This document shows, one piece after another, positions 52,429 through 61,489 of a stretch of DNA of 64,000 nucleotides. Both the position numbers and the translations under genes were made by a program. The stretch is taken from positions 79,636 through 143,635 of the forward strand of contig QCHR01000002.1 of the NCBI GenBank assembly GCA_003277985.1. Reading direction: 5' to 3'. This DNA is from Prochlorococcus sp. AG-402-G06 (lineage in GTDB: Bacteria > Cyanobacteriota > Cyanobacteriia > PCC-6307 > Cyanobiaceae). Position 1 is the stretch's first letter, and each line of letters opens with the position of its first letter. A model generated the notes under the pieces. The model worked only from the letters and a program-made list of their open reading frames with translations. It had not been told where the DNA came from and searched no databases.

Positions 52429-54509
52429 TCACCAAGACTAGATGAGGTCCCAGTATCTTTCCAGCTAAGGAATAAAGGCTCTAATGTCTTCTCTAGTTCA
52501 TTGATGGGCATTTTTTGTAAATATGGAGTTGCCAATCTTTGTAAATTAGTGCTGCCCCCAAGCCATAGTTGGTATTGATTTAGACCACTACCAACTAGAG
52601 CTAATTCTGCCATGTATGGGCGAGCACACCCGTTTGGACATCCTGTAACTCTTACTAATATTGATTTATTAATCTCGAGCCTTTTTAATTGAGTATTTAT
52701 TCTCTCCAAGAGCTCTGGTAAAAATCTCTCTGCCTCTGTCATTGCGAGTCCACACAACGGGAGAGCTGGACAAGCCATTGCATGTCTAGCTATTGGCTCG
52801 GGATTCTCTGGATTATTAAAGCCAATTTTAATCAGGGCATTCTTTACACTGGCTTTTTGATAGTTGCCAATATTACACAACAGTAAATCTTGATTGGGAG
52901 TTAAACGTACATCCAATGCGAATTTCTCAACTATATTTCTCAGCTCTTTCTTTATCTCTCCAGTAAGCCTACCTGATAATAGTGGTAGGCCAACAAACCA
53001 TAGTTTCTCAGACTGTTGATGCCAGCCCAAATAATCTTCTAGTACTGTATCCCCTTCGTCTCTTAGGGTTCCAATCTCTTTTGTAAAATATTTTGTTGTT
53101 AACTGTTTCTTAAACCAATCTACACCCATGTCATGCAAAACATATTTAAGTCTTGAGTGTCTTCGAGTTTTTCTATCTCCATAATCTCTTTGAAGAGCCA
53201 GAATAGATTGAACTAGTTCTAATATATATTTACCTTCTACAAAACCAATAGGGTCTGCTGTCCTGGCAAATGTCGTGTCTAAGTTGTGTGTTCTACCCAT
53301 ACCTCCTCCTACATAGACATTGCATCCTTCTATAGCACCTTTTGCGTTTGTGAACGTCACTAGACCTATGTCATGAGTAAGAATATCCACAGAATTATCT
53401 CCTGGCACTGTAGTTGCACATTTGAATTTTCTTGGTAAGTAGGTTGCACCATATAAAGGTTCATTTTTGTCCCCACTAAAAACTCCAGGGTTTCGTTGGA
53501 GCTTTCTGTTCTTTTTAACTTCAGAGGTTGGCTTGATAGCATATTTCATCTCGCCATCAACCCACAAATCAAGGTAGGTTTTCTCAGCTTTTTGAGGCGA
53601 TAAAACATCGGCGATATCATGAGCTAATTTTCTCGCAGCAGGATAAGATCCTTTTTCGTAGGGGGCCGCTGGAGCCATGACATTTCTGTTGACGTCACCA
53701 CAAGCCGCGAGGGTCGATCCCATTGACTTCACAATTGTTCCTATTACTTCTTTAATATTCCCTTTTTTTATTCCATGCATTTGGAAGCATTGACGAGTTG
53801 TAGCTCTGAGCGTTTTATTCCCTAGTCGATCAGAGAGATCATCTAATGCTACAAATAGGGCCCCCGGGACCAAACCTGCTGGATTTCTTAGCCTCAGCAT
53901 CATTTGCCAATCTTTACCTGTGCCGCCTCTTTTTCTGTGCTCCCGATCATCTTGTTGATAACTTCCATGGAATTTTAAAAGTTGTACCGCGTCGTTAGTA
54001 AAGTGATCGCTGTCATTTAGTAATTCACTTTGTAGAGGCTCATTTAAGTAATTACTATCAGCTTTAAATTGTTCAAATTTCGCTCTAGGGGATTGATTGG
54101 CTATGCATGGCGAAGGAACAGTTTTTTCTATTTCATCAACATTTGAATTTATATTTTCATCGAAATTCATCAGAGCTTCAATAGCTGCATTACTGAATCC
54201 AGCATCTTTTAAGTCTTTTTTTATGTTTTTTGGAGATTCTTTTGAATTACTTTTTTTAATAGCCTCAATTCTTATTCCCTTAGGTAAGGATTTGTTGATC
54301 TGTTTGGCCTCTTCTTCTCTGAGCTTCTCATCGAATTTTTCTTGGATAGCTATTTCTGCTGAGCTTATGTTCTCTTCTGCTTCATCTTTCGTGTTACCTA
54401 TTTTTTTAACTACATCACATGTCCCAAAAGCGTCCCTTAGCTTACCCCTAGGTACAGCAACCCTTAGGTAAAAACCCGATCTTCCTGGTATTTGTATTAT
54501 CTTAGGCAA
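52365..54509 (-). CDS. sir: Ferredoxin-sulfite reductase with integrase-like N-terminal extension
   Basis: Reduces sulfite to sulfide with six electrons from ferredoxin. The enzyme part begins near residue 144 (KFEQFKADSNYLNEPLQ) and has TRQCFQMHG, the siroheme/4Fe-4S cysteines CPALPLC and CPNGC, and a normal length. Residues 1-65 (QIPGRSGFYLRVAVPRGKLR, DAFGTCDVVKKIGNTKDEAE) resemble the DUF6538-type N-terminal domain of tyrosine-recombinase integrases, not sulfite reductase. Residues 66-140 are charged linker. ATG at residue 114 would give a 601-residue protein without the extension. TTG is the first start. A direct repeat lies just upstream. Its 3' end overlaps the dipeptidase gene by 64 bases. 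Confidence 0.93.
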   Translation of the reverse strand: MPKIIQIPGRSGFYLRVAVPRGKLRDAFGTCDVVKKIGNTKDEAEENISSAEIAIQEKFDEKLREEEAKQINKSLPKGIRIEAIKKSNSKESPKNIKKDLKDAGFSNAAIEALMNFDENINSNVDEIEKTVPSPCIANQSPRAKFEQFKADSNYLNEPLQSELLNDSDHFTNDAVQLLKFHGSYQQDDREHRKRGGTGKDWQMMLRLRNPAGLVPGALFVALDDLSDRLGNKTLRATTRQCFQMHGIKKGNIKEVIGTIVKSMGSTLAACGDVNRNVMAPAAPYEKGSYPAARKLAHDIADVLSPQKAEKTYLDLWVDGEMKYAIKPTSEVKKNRKLQRNPGVFSGDKNEPLYGATYLPRKFKCATTVPGDNSVDILTHDIGLVTFTNAKGAIEGCNVYVGGGMGRTHNLDTTFARTADPIGFVEGKYILELVQSILALQRDYGDRKTRRHSRLKYVLHDMGVDWFKKQLTTKYFTKEIGTLRDEGDTVLEDYLGWHQQSEKLWFVGLPLLSGRLTGEIKKELRNIVEKFALDVRLTPNQDLLLCNIGNYQKASVKNALIKIGFNNPENPEPIARHAMACPALPLCGLAMTEAERFLPELLERINTQLKRLEINKSILVRVTGCPNGCARPYMAELALVGSGLNQYQLWLGGSTNLQRLATPYLQKMPINELEKTLEPLFLSWKDTGTSSSLGDHVTRLGSKSVLSLLTSSEAP

Positions 54510-54510
54510 T

Positions 54511-54533
54511 GGTACCTACACCGGTACCTACAC
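54511..54533. repeat. Perfect 11-bp tandem repeat upstream of sir
   Basis: GGTACCTACAC occurs at 54511-54521 and again at 54523-54533, with one base between (12-bp period), immediately upstream of the TTG of the sir frame. Each copy contains the palindrome GGTACC. It may be a regulatory site or a remnant of a recombination junction. Confidence 0.7.
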
Positions 54534-54688
54534 TGTATCATTTTTCGTGTTAACTGGTGTCTAATTTTTCAAATAAAACCATGAGTGAACAAAGAGCCAT
54601 TCCTGATTATTAAATTTTTTCTAGGACACAGAATGTAGAACTAATTCAAATTTGGATCTAATCTTGTTAAGTACATAAGGAAATTTTT

Positions 54689-56851
54689 TTGTCTACTTAC
54701 CTTTTAGAAATCGGTACTGAGGAACTGCCATCTGATATGGCTGAATCTGTTATTTCCCAGCTTGAGTTAAATGTATATGATGACTTAAATTCTTCTCAAA
54801 TAAAATTTCGTAAAATAAGAGTTACTACTACTCCTAGAAGAATTACATTAACGATTGACGGGATTGCTCCATTTTCTGAAGATAATATTTTTGAACGTAA
54901 AGGTCCTCCTGTTTCTCAAGCTTTTCATGATGGAGAGCCTACAAAAGCAGCCATTGGTTTTGCTAGCAGATATAACCTTTCACCTGTTGAATTAGAGCTT
55001 CGAGAAACTCCAAAAGGGTCATTCGTTTTTGCTAAATCAATCGAGAAAGGCAAGCCCGTTGGGAGTTTGTTAGCTGATTATGTACCTGGTTGGATTAGCA
55101 AAATTCAAGGAAGAAGGTTTATGAGATGGGGCAAAGGTGATTTTCGCTTTTCGAGACCTATCCGTTGGATTGTTTCTTTAATTGATTCAGAAGTCTTGCC
55201 CTTTAAAATTTCAGGATTTGATCCAGAAATTCAAGTTGGTAATATTTCAAGACCACATAGGTTGCAAGGCTCATCATTAGAAATAAAGAGTGCGAAAACT
55301 TATTTTGATCAATTGCAGGACGTCGGAGTAATAGTTGACAGGAAAAGGCGCCTTTCAAATATCAGTGATTTAGTTCTTAATCACGGAACAAATAAAGAAG
55401 TTAAGCCTGATCTGACGCAACCCCTTTTAAATGAGCTGACCGACTTAGTTGAGTCTCCTTTACTTGTGACTGGGAGTTTTGATGAGTCTTTCCTCGATTT
55501 ACCCCCTGAGGTCTTGTCCACAGTGATGAAGGTTCATCAAAGGTACATACCTTTATACAAAGTTAATATTGAGTTTGATCCATTATCACTTGACTCAAGA
55601 AATATTTTACTTCCTAGTTTTTTGTGTATTAGTAATGGATTATCTTCAGCAAAAGAAAATATTATTTTAGGTAATGAAAAAGTATTGAAGGCAAGGTTTT
55701 CTGATGCTTCATTTTTTATAAAGTCAGATTTATTAATTAATAGCTCCTCTCGTATTGATAAATTAAGAGAAGTAACTTTTGCTGAAGGATTAGGTTCTTT
55801 ATATGAGCGTGTAAATCGGATTGAATGGCTTGCTAAATTAATATCATCAAAACTTAAATTTGATCAAGAGGATATTGAGAAATCTGTGAAAGTTGCACAC
55901 TTTTCTAAGCATGATTTAGTTAGCAATATGGTTGGTGAGTTTCCAGAATTACAAGGAACTATTGGATCTAAATACTTACTTCATGAGGGGGAATCCAGAG
56001 ATGTATGCCTTGGTGTGTTGGAACATTACAAACCTAAAGGAACTACAGATTCTCTTCCATCAAATAACCTTGGTAATGCGGTTTCATTAGCTGAACGTTT
56101 TGAATTGCTTTTAAGTATCTATGCTAAAGGAGAAAGACCTTCTGGCTCATCTGATCCATATGCTTTGAGAAGGGCTGCAAATGGAATATTGTTGATTCTA
56201 TGGAATAAGGATTGGCAATTAAATATCAATGAAATAATAAATGATTCACTTATTTTTTGGCAGCAACTTTTCCCCTCTCTCCCTTTTGAAATAAATAGTC
56301 TTTCTAGCGAATTAAAGGAATTCTTTCGTCAAAGAATTATAAGCTTATTAGAAGAGAAAGAGATTGACTTTGATATTAATCAGGCAATTGCAGGAGATAC
56401 AACATCAACATCAAAATTATTAGATGATCCAACTGATGTTTATTTTCGAACTTCATTATTAACGGAAATGAGAAAAAATAATACCCTTAGTTTGTTGCAA
56501 GCTGTAGTGACTCGAGCCTCAAAGTTGGCAGCTAAAAGTTCTATTCCCAAAGATGTTATAGATCCTTCAGATTTTGTAGATAAATCACTATTTGAGAAAG
56601 ACTGTGAAATCGAAATGTTTAATGTTTTGGAGGAATTAAAACCTCTAGCTATAAATTGTGAGCGTGTTAAATATAAATTGTTAGCTGATGGCCTAGTTTC
56701 AAGTGCTGAAATGCTAGCCAACTTTTTTGATGGAAAAGGAAGTGTAATGGTTATGACAGATGATATTAATCTAAGAAATAACAGATTAAATTTGCTGACA
56801 ATCCTTAGAAATCAGTCTTTGAAGCTTGCTGATTTCAGCAAGCTTAGTTAG
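54689..56851 (+). CDS. glyS: Glycyl-tRNA synthetase beta subunit
   Basis: 720 residues, the tRNA-binding beta chain of the bacterial alpha2beta2 enzyme. Marks: LLEIGTEELPSDMAESVISQ, TPRRITL, GPPVSQAF, the central FEGLGSLYERV-like stretch (TFAEGLGSLYERV), LVSNMVGEFPELQGTIGSKY and GSSDPYALRRAANGILLIL. TTG start preceded by AAGGA. The alpha subunit gene is elsewhere. Divergent from sir. Confidence 0.97.
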   Translation: MSTYLLEIGTEELPSDMAESVISQLELNVYDDLNSSQIKFRKIRVTTTPRRITLTIDGIAPFSEDNIFERKGPPVSQAFHDGEPTKAAIGFASRYNLSPVELELRETPKGSFVFAKSIEKGKPVGSLLADYVPGWISKIQGRRFMRWGKGDFRFSRPIRWIVSLIDSEVLPFKISGFDPEIQVGNISRPHRLQGSSLEIKSAKTYFDQLQDVGVIVDRKRRLSNISDLVLNHGTNKEVKPDLTQPLLNELTDLVESPLLVTGSFDESFLDLPPEVLSTVMKVHQRYIPLYKVNIEFDPLSLDSRNILLPSFLCISNGLSSAKENIILGNEKVLKARFSDASFFIKSDLLINSSSRIDKLREVTFAEGLGSLYERVNRIEWLAKLISSKLKFDQEDIEKSVKVAHFSKHDLVSNMVGEFPELQGTIGSKYLLHEGESRDVCLGVLEHYKPKGTTDSLPSNNLGNAVSLAERFELLLSIYAKGERPSGSSDPYALRRAANGILLILWNKDWQLNINEIINDSLIFWQQLFPSLPFEINSLSSELKEFFRQRIISLLEEKEIDFDINQAIAGDTTSTSKLLDDPTDVYFRTSLLTEMRKNNTLSLLQAVVTRASKLAAKSSIPKDVIDPSDFVDKSLFEKDCEIEMFNVLEELKPLAINCERVKYKLLADGLVSSAEMLANFFDGKGSVMVMTDDINLRNNRLNLLTILRNQSLKLADFSKLS

Positions 56852-56857
56852 TTGGTA

Positions 56858-58192
56858 CTATTTTTTACTGGTTTTTATACCACCTTTAATTGAACTGACC
56901 GCTAACATTTTATTTACCTCTTTATCATCTCTTACTGCACTTGGGACTGGCTTGTATGTGCTTGGTGCTAGTGCCTTCCCTCTTAAAACAGAACCGATTG
57001 TTAATAAGGTAAGTTTTAATTGTTGAAGCGGCTTCATTGCAACCACAGTTTTATAGAGATAGCTATCAAATGTAAGTCTTTGAACATCCATGTCACCACA
57101 CATCTCTACAAAAGCTTCTCTTGCTCCATCACTGGTATAGAAAATCCTTTGGAGTATATCTAAAACTGTATAGGTGGTTCCATACTTTTTATCCCATTTT
57201 TTTAAATATTTTTTGAGATCATTCTCAGTGGGTATTATTTTCCCATTTTGACTTGATTCGACGATTTGTTCGGCACACATTCTTCCACTTTTGGCAGCAA
57301 AATAAATTCCTTCTCCTGAACTTTTGGTTACATAACCAGCTGCATCTCCAACTAGAGCCATTCTTCCAACAACTCTTCTTGGCCTAGGATGCTCCGGAAT
57401 TGGATGAGCTTCTACTTTGATGACTTCTCCATTTACGAGTCTTTTCTTTGCGCGCTCTCTAACTCCAATCTGGAGGCTTTTTATTAAACCACCATTTTGT
57501 TTCATTGTTCCTGTGCCTGCTGCAACATGGTCGTATTTTGGAAAGACCCAACCATAGAAATCAGGTGATACATCTGTGCCTACATACATTTCAGCTCTGT
57601 CTTCGTAATACTTCATTTCCTCTTTAGGAAGTTTTATCCTTTCTTGAATTGCTACTGCATAGTTGTAATCTCCAGCATCCATTGCTTTTGCAACTCTGCT
57701 AGTTGCACCATCTGCTCCAACAATTAAATCCACCTCAAGTTGCTTCCCTTTTTCTTCTGATTGGTCGTTTAGGATTTCTGTGTAGTGCAGCGTATATGGA
57801 CCTTGTTTGTTAGTACCAGTTTCTATTTTTGATACCAATCCATTTACTAATGTTGCGCCAAGTTCTGCGGCACGATTTCTCATAAATGAATCCATTACTT
57901 CACGCCTCAACATGCCTATGTATTCTTTGTCGCTTCCTGGATAAATATCATCCAAAATAATATCTACTTCTCTATTTGATGGTGATATCATTTTCATGTT
58001 CCTGACTTTCCTATCAATAATTGATTCAGGAAGATCAAATTCAGAAACCATGCACAAAGGTATCGCTCCTCCACATGGTTTTGCATTGTCAAGCTTTCTT
58101 TCGAAAATCCAAGTTTTAATTCCCGCTTTAGCCAAAATTTCTGCAGCGCATGATCCACTTGGACCACCACCAATAACAGCAACTCTTAACAT
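56858..58192 (-). CDS. chlP: Geranylgeranyl reductase (ChlP)
   Basis: Reduces geranylgeranyl chains to phytyl for chlorophyll and tocopherol. 444 residues, with VIGGGPSGSCAAEILAKAG (FAD loop), CGGAIPLCMVSEF, DLIVGADGATSRVAKAMDAG, YGWVFPKYDHVAAGTGTM and LVGDAAGYVTKSSGEGIYFA. ATG start. Its 3' end lies six bases from the glyS stop (convergent). Confidence 0.95.
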   Translation of the reverse strand: MLRVAVIGGGPSGSCAAEILAKAGIKTWIFERKLDNAKPCGGAIPLCMVSEFDLPESIIDRKVRNMKMISPSNREVDIILDDIYPGSDKEYIGMLRREVMDSFMRNRAAELGATLVNGLVSKIETGTNKQGPYTLHYTEILNDQSEEKGKQLEVDLIVGADGATSRVAKAMDAGDYNYAVAIQERIKLPKEEMKYYEDRAEMYVGTDVSPDFYGWVFPKYDHVAAGTGTMKQNGGLIKSLQIGVRERAKKRLVNGEVIKVEAHPIPEHPRPRRVVGRMALVGDAAGYVTKSSGEGIYFAAKSGRMCAEQIVESSQNGKIIPTENDLKKYLKKWDKKYGTTYTVLDILQRIFYTSDGAREAFVEMCGDMDVQRLTFDSYLYKTVVAMKPLQQLKLTLLTIGSVLRGKALAPSTYKPVPSAVRDDKEVNKMLAVSSIKGGIKTSKK

Positions 58193-58329
58193 CTTTGGAT
58201 GAAAAATTTAGTTCTCTATATATAAAACTTACATCCTTATCTCATAGAAAGTATAAAGATTGGAGATACTCGTTACTATCGAAACATCATTTTTTTGAAT
58301 TCCAATTGTTTTGACCATAAGCAGATCGT

Positions 58330-59040
58330 ATGAATTACCAAGATGACATCCCGCTGGCCAAAAGGATTAGATCCATCAAAACCCTTACTACCAAGTCTTT
58401 TTTGCGTTTAGGATTTCTATTCGTTGGATTAGGTATATCGTTAATGTATTTGGCTGATAAATCATTGTTACGCCAAACAAAATCTTTAGATGATTCGATT
58501 GTCTCCATTGAGACAAATCAAACTAAAAGTTTGTTGGGCCATCTTCCATACCCCGAGGCTTCAAAAAATGAATTAATTCTTTTCTCTCCTGGTATTTACG
58601 TGCATAAAGAAATTTATGAAAATTTTAAGGAAATGCAATTTATGGCGGCGCAAAGAGGGGTTTCTTTACAACTATTAAGTGGTTATCGATCAATTGATTT
58701 GCAAAGGGATATTTTTTATGAAAATAAATCTATTAGAAATCAAACCGCTGTTGAGCGGTCTATGGTTTCAGCTCCTCCTGGCTATTCTGAACACAGCACA
58801 GGATATGCAATCGATGTTGGTGATGGGAATTATCCAGATACTCATTTTGAAGTTGAATTTGAACAAACGCCTGCTTTTAAATGGATGAAGAGGTTTGCCC
58901 CTAAATATCATTTCGTTCTTTCTTTTCCACCAAATAACAAACAAGGTGTAACTTATGAGCCTTGGCATTGGAGATATGAAGGGACTGTTGATGCTTTGAG
59001 GCAATTTGAAGCCGCAAATAAAATTACTAAATTCAAATAA
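58330..59040 (+). CDS. D-alanyl-D-alanine carboxypeptidase, VanY type (M15B)
   Basis: A 236-residue membrane-anchored peptidoglycan peptidase. One N-terminal helix (FLRLGFLFVGLGISLMYLAD) precedes the catalytic domain: LLSGYRSIDLQRDIFYENKS, PPGYSEHSTGYAIDVGDG (zinc ligands) and YEPWHWRYEG (catalytic Glu/His). ATG start. Second M15 peptidase in the window after the VanX-type one. Confidence 0.9.
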   Translation: MNYQDDIPLAKRIRSIKTLTTKSFLRLGFLFVGLGISLMYLADKSLLRQTKSLDDSIVSIETNQTKSLLGHLPYPEASKNELILFSPGIYVHKEIYENFKEMQFMAAQRGVSLQLLSGYRSIDLQRDIFYENKSIRNQTAVERSMVSAPPGYSEHSTGYAIDVGDGNYPDTHFEVEFEQTPAFKWMKRFAPKYHFVLSFPPNNKQGVTYEPWHWRYEGTVDALRQFEAANKITKFK

Positions 59041-59171
59041 TTTTGACTTAATTCTTTTACTTCCAATCTTTTATTCGATATTTTAATTGGCATTTAAAAC
59101 AGCTAAAAGAAGTCATGGTGAGATATTGTTTATGTTTGTATTAACGAAAGAAATTTTAATTTTTTTAAATT

Positions 59172-60974
59172 ATGAGTTTTGATATACAGGCCATAAGGAA
59201 TATCGCAATAATTGCTCACGTTGATCATGGTAAGACAACTTTGGTTGATGCACTTTTAAATCAATCTGGGACTTTTCGAGATAACGAGGAAGTCCCAACT
59301 TGTGCGATGGATTCAAATGATTTGGAACGTGAAAGAGGCATAACGATTCTTTCAAAAAACACAGCTGTTACATACAACGATACACGCATAAACATTGTTG
59401 ACACTCCAGGGCATGCTGATTTTGGAGGGGAGGTTGAGAGGGTTTTGGGTATGGTAGATGGCTGTCTTCTTGTTGTTGATGCGAACGAAGGACCAATGCC
59501 GCAAACTCGATTCGTTTTAAAAAAAGCTTTAGAGCAGGGCTTAAGACCAATTGTTTTTGTGAATAAAATTGATCGCGCAAGAGTAGAACCTGAAACTGCG
59601 GTAGATAAAGTTTTAGATCTGTTTTTGGAACTAGGAGCTGATGATGATCAATGTGATTTTCCTTATTTATTTGGGAGTGGATTAGGTGGCTTCGCAAAAA
59701 CTGAAGTCAAAAGTGAAAGTGATAATATGAAACCTTTATTTGAAGCAATTATTAGGCAAGTTCCTCCCCCAGTAGGCGATCAGAGTAAGCCCTTACAATT
59801 ACAAGTCACCACTCTTGATTACTCAGATTTTTTAGGAACGATCATTATTGGAAGAGTACATAATGGTGTGATTAAAAATGGCCAAAGAACTTGTTTGATA
59901 AAGGAAGATGGGAGTTTGAAAAAAGGCAGGATCAATAAACTTTTAGGATTTAAAGGATTAAAAAGAATTGAAATAGATGAAGCAAATGCTGGAGATATAG
60001 TTGCCTTGGCAGGATTTGATGATGTCTCAATTGGAGAAACAGTTGCCTGTCCTGATGAACCGAAGCCTTTACCTCTAATCAAGGTGGACGAGCCAACATT
60101 GCAAATGACGTTTGTTGTAAATGATTCTCCATTTGCAGGAAAAGAGGGAAAGTTTGTAACCAGCCGTCAGTTGAAGGATCGATTAAACAAAGAACTTCTT
60201 ACGAATGTTGCATTAAGAGTCGAGGATACAGATTCACCTGATCGTTTTTCTGTCAGTGGAAGGGGAGAGTTACATCTAGGAATTCTTATAGAGACAATGC
60301 GAAGAGAGGGGTATGAATTTCAAGTTTCTCAACCACAAGTCATTTTTAGGACCATTGATGAAATTAAATGTGAACCAGTTGAGACCCTAGTCCTTGATGT
60401 CCCTGAAGCTTCTATTGGAGCTTGCATTGAAAGCCTTGGGGTTAGAAAGGGTGAAATGCAAAATATGGAAACGGGGACAGATCATCGAACTCAACTGGAA
60501 TTTGTTATCCCATCAAGAGGCTTAATTGGCTTTAGGGGCGAGTTTATTCGTGCAACAAGAGGTGAAGGAATTATGAGCCATTCGTTTTTTGAATACAGGC
60601 CATCAGTAGGAGATTTTGAACAAAGGAGAAATGGAGTCCTTATTTCATTTGAAGAGGGTGTAGCTACTTTCTATTCCTTAAAAAATGCTGAAGACCGTGG
60701 GCAGTTTTTTATTACTCCTGGAGCCAAAGTTTATAAAGGAATGATTATTGGAGAGAATAATCGCCCACAAGACCTTGAATTAAATATTTGCAAAGCTAAA
60801 CAACTTACCAACATGCGTTCGGCTGGTGCAGATGAGTTAGATCAATTGCAATCTCCAATTGAAATGACATTAGAAAGAGCTCTTGAATACATTGGACCAG
60901 GGGAGATGTTGGAAGTTACTCCTGAATCTATAAGGCTGAGAAAAATTAATACAAAGAAAAATTCGAAAAAATAA
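59172..60974 (+). CDS. typA: Ribosome-associated GTPase TypA/BipA
   Basis: A 600-residue translational GTPase involved in ribosome assembly and stress response. G motifs: [59 protein letters not shown]. Domains II and III, and the TypA-specific C-terminal part ([35 protein letters not shown]), are complete. ATG start. Its TAA overlaps the downstream ATG by one base. Confidence 0.98.
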   Translation: MSFDIQAIRNIAIIAHVDHGKTTLVDALLNQSGTFRDNEEVPTCAMDSNDLERERGITILSKNTAVTYNDTRINIVDTPGHADFGGEVERVLGMVDGCLLVVDANEGPMPQTRFVLKKALEQGLRPIVFVNKIDRARVEPETAVDKVLDLFLELGADDDQCDFPYLFGSGLGGFAKTEVKSESDNMKPLFEAIIRQVPPPVGDQSKPLQLQVTTLDYSDFLGTIIIGRVHNGVIKNGQRTCLIKEDGSLKKGRINKLLGFKGLKRIEIDEANAGDIVALAGFDDVSIGETVACPDEPKPLPLIKVDEPTLQMTFVVNDSPFAGKEGKFVTSRQLKDRLNKELLTNVALRVEDTDSPDRFSVSGRGELHLGILIETMRREGYEFQVSQPQVIFRTIDEIKCEPVETLVLDVPEASIGACIESLGVRKGEMQNMETGTDHRTQLEFVIPSRGLIGFRGEFIRATRGEGIMSHSFFEYRPSVGDFEQRRNGVLISFEEGVATFYSLKNAEDRGQFFITPGAKVYKGMIIGENNRPQDLELNICKAKQLTNMRSAGADELDQLQSPIEMTLERALEYIGPGEMLEVTPESIRLRKINTKKNSKK

Positions 60975-61354
60975 TGACTTTTATAGATAAACAAGATGAT
61001 TTATTTATTAGAGATTCTCGTTTTGAAATAGGAATGAAATTATTTAATTCTTGTCAATGGTATAAATCCCATGATGTTTTTGAAGAGATATGGCATGAGA
61101 CTAGTGGACCTGAAAGGCAGTTAATACAGGGCATATTGCAAGTTGCTGTTGCACAAGTTCATCTAGAAAATAGTAATTTAAATGGGGCGACGATACTTTA
61201 CGGAGAGGCCTTGGGTAGATTAAAAAGATATCATTTGGGTAATTTTGGATTAGATATTGAAGGACTTTCTATCTGCGTTTCAAGGAGATTAGAATTTCTA
61301 CAAATTGGAAAGGATCTAGCAGGTTGCAGCTTGCCTGTTCTCAGCTTTCTTTGA
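60974..61354 (+). CDS. DUF309-family protein
   Basis: 126 residues. The helical pattern KLFNSCQWYKSHDVFEEIWH, ERQLIQGILQVAVAQVHLEN and NGATILYGEALGRLKRYHLG matches DUF309, a small family found next to typA in cyanobacteria. Function unknown. A one-base overlap with typA makes cotranscription likely. Confidence 0.88.
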   Translation: MTFIDKQDDLFIRDSRFEIGMKLFNSCQWYKSHDVFEEIWHETSGPERQLIQGILQVAVAQVHLENSNLNGATILYGEALGRLKRYHLGNFGLDIEGLSICVSRRLEFLQIGKDLAGCSLPVLSFL

Positions 61355-61396
61355 AAGCCAGGTGAAGTCTCTTACAGTTTTGCTAATAAAAGAGCG

Positions 61397-61483
61397 ATGA
61401 TTTACATTATTTTTATTGTTATGCTATTTTATTTTGCTTCAAATTTGATTAATCCAAATTATATAAATCGACATTCTGCATAA
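61397..61483 (+). CDS. Possible 28-residue membrane peptide
   Basis: ATG 61397 to TAA 61481-61483: MIYIIFIVMLFYFASNLINP, then NYINRHSA. One hydrophobic helix and a polar tail. No ribosome-binding site of note, and AT-rich DNA often gives such frames, so this is only a candidate. Confidence 0.25.
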   Translation: MIYIIFIVMLFYFASNLINPNYINRHSA

Positions 61484-61489
61484 ATCAAA

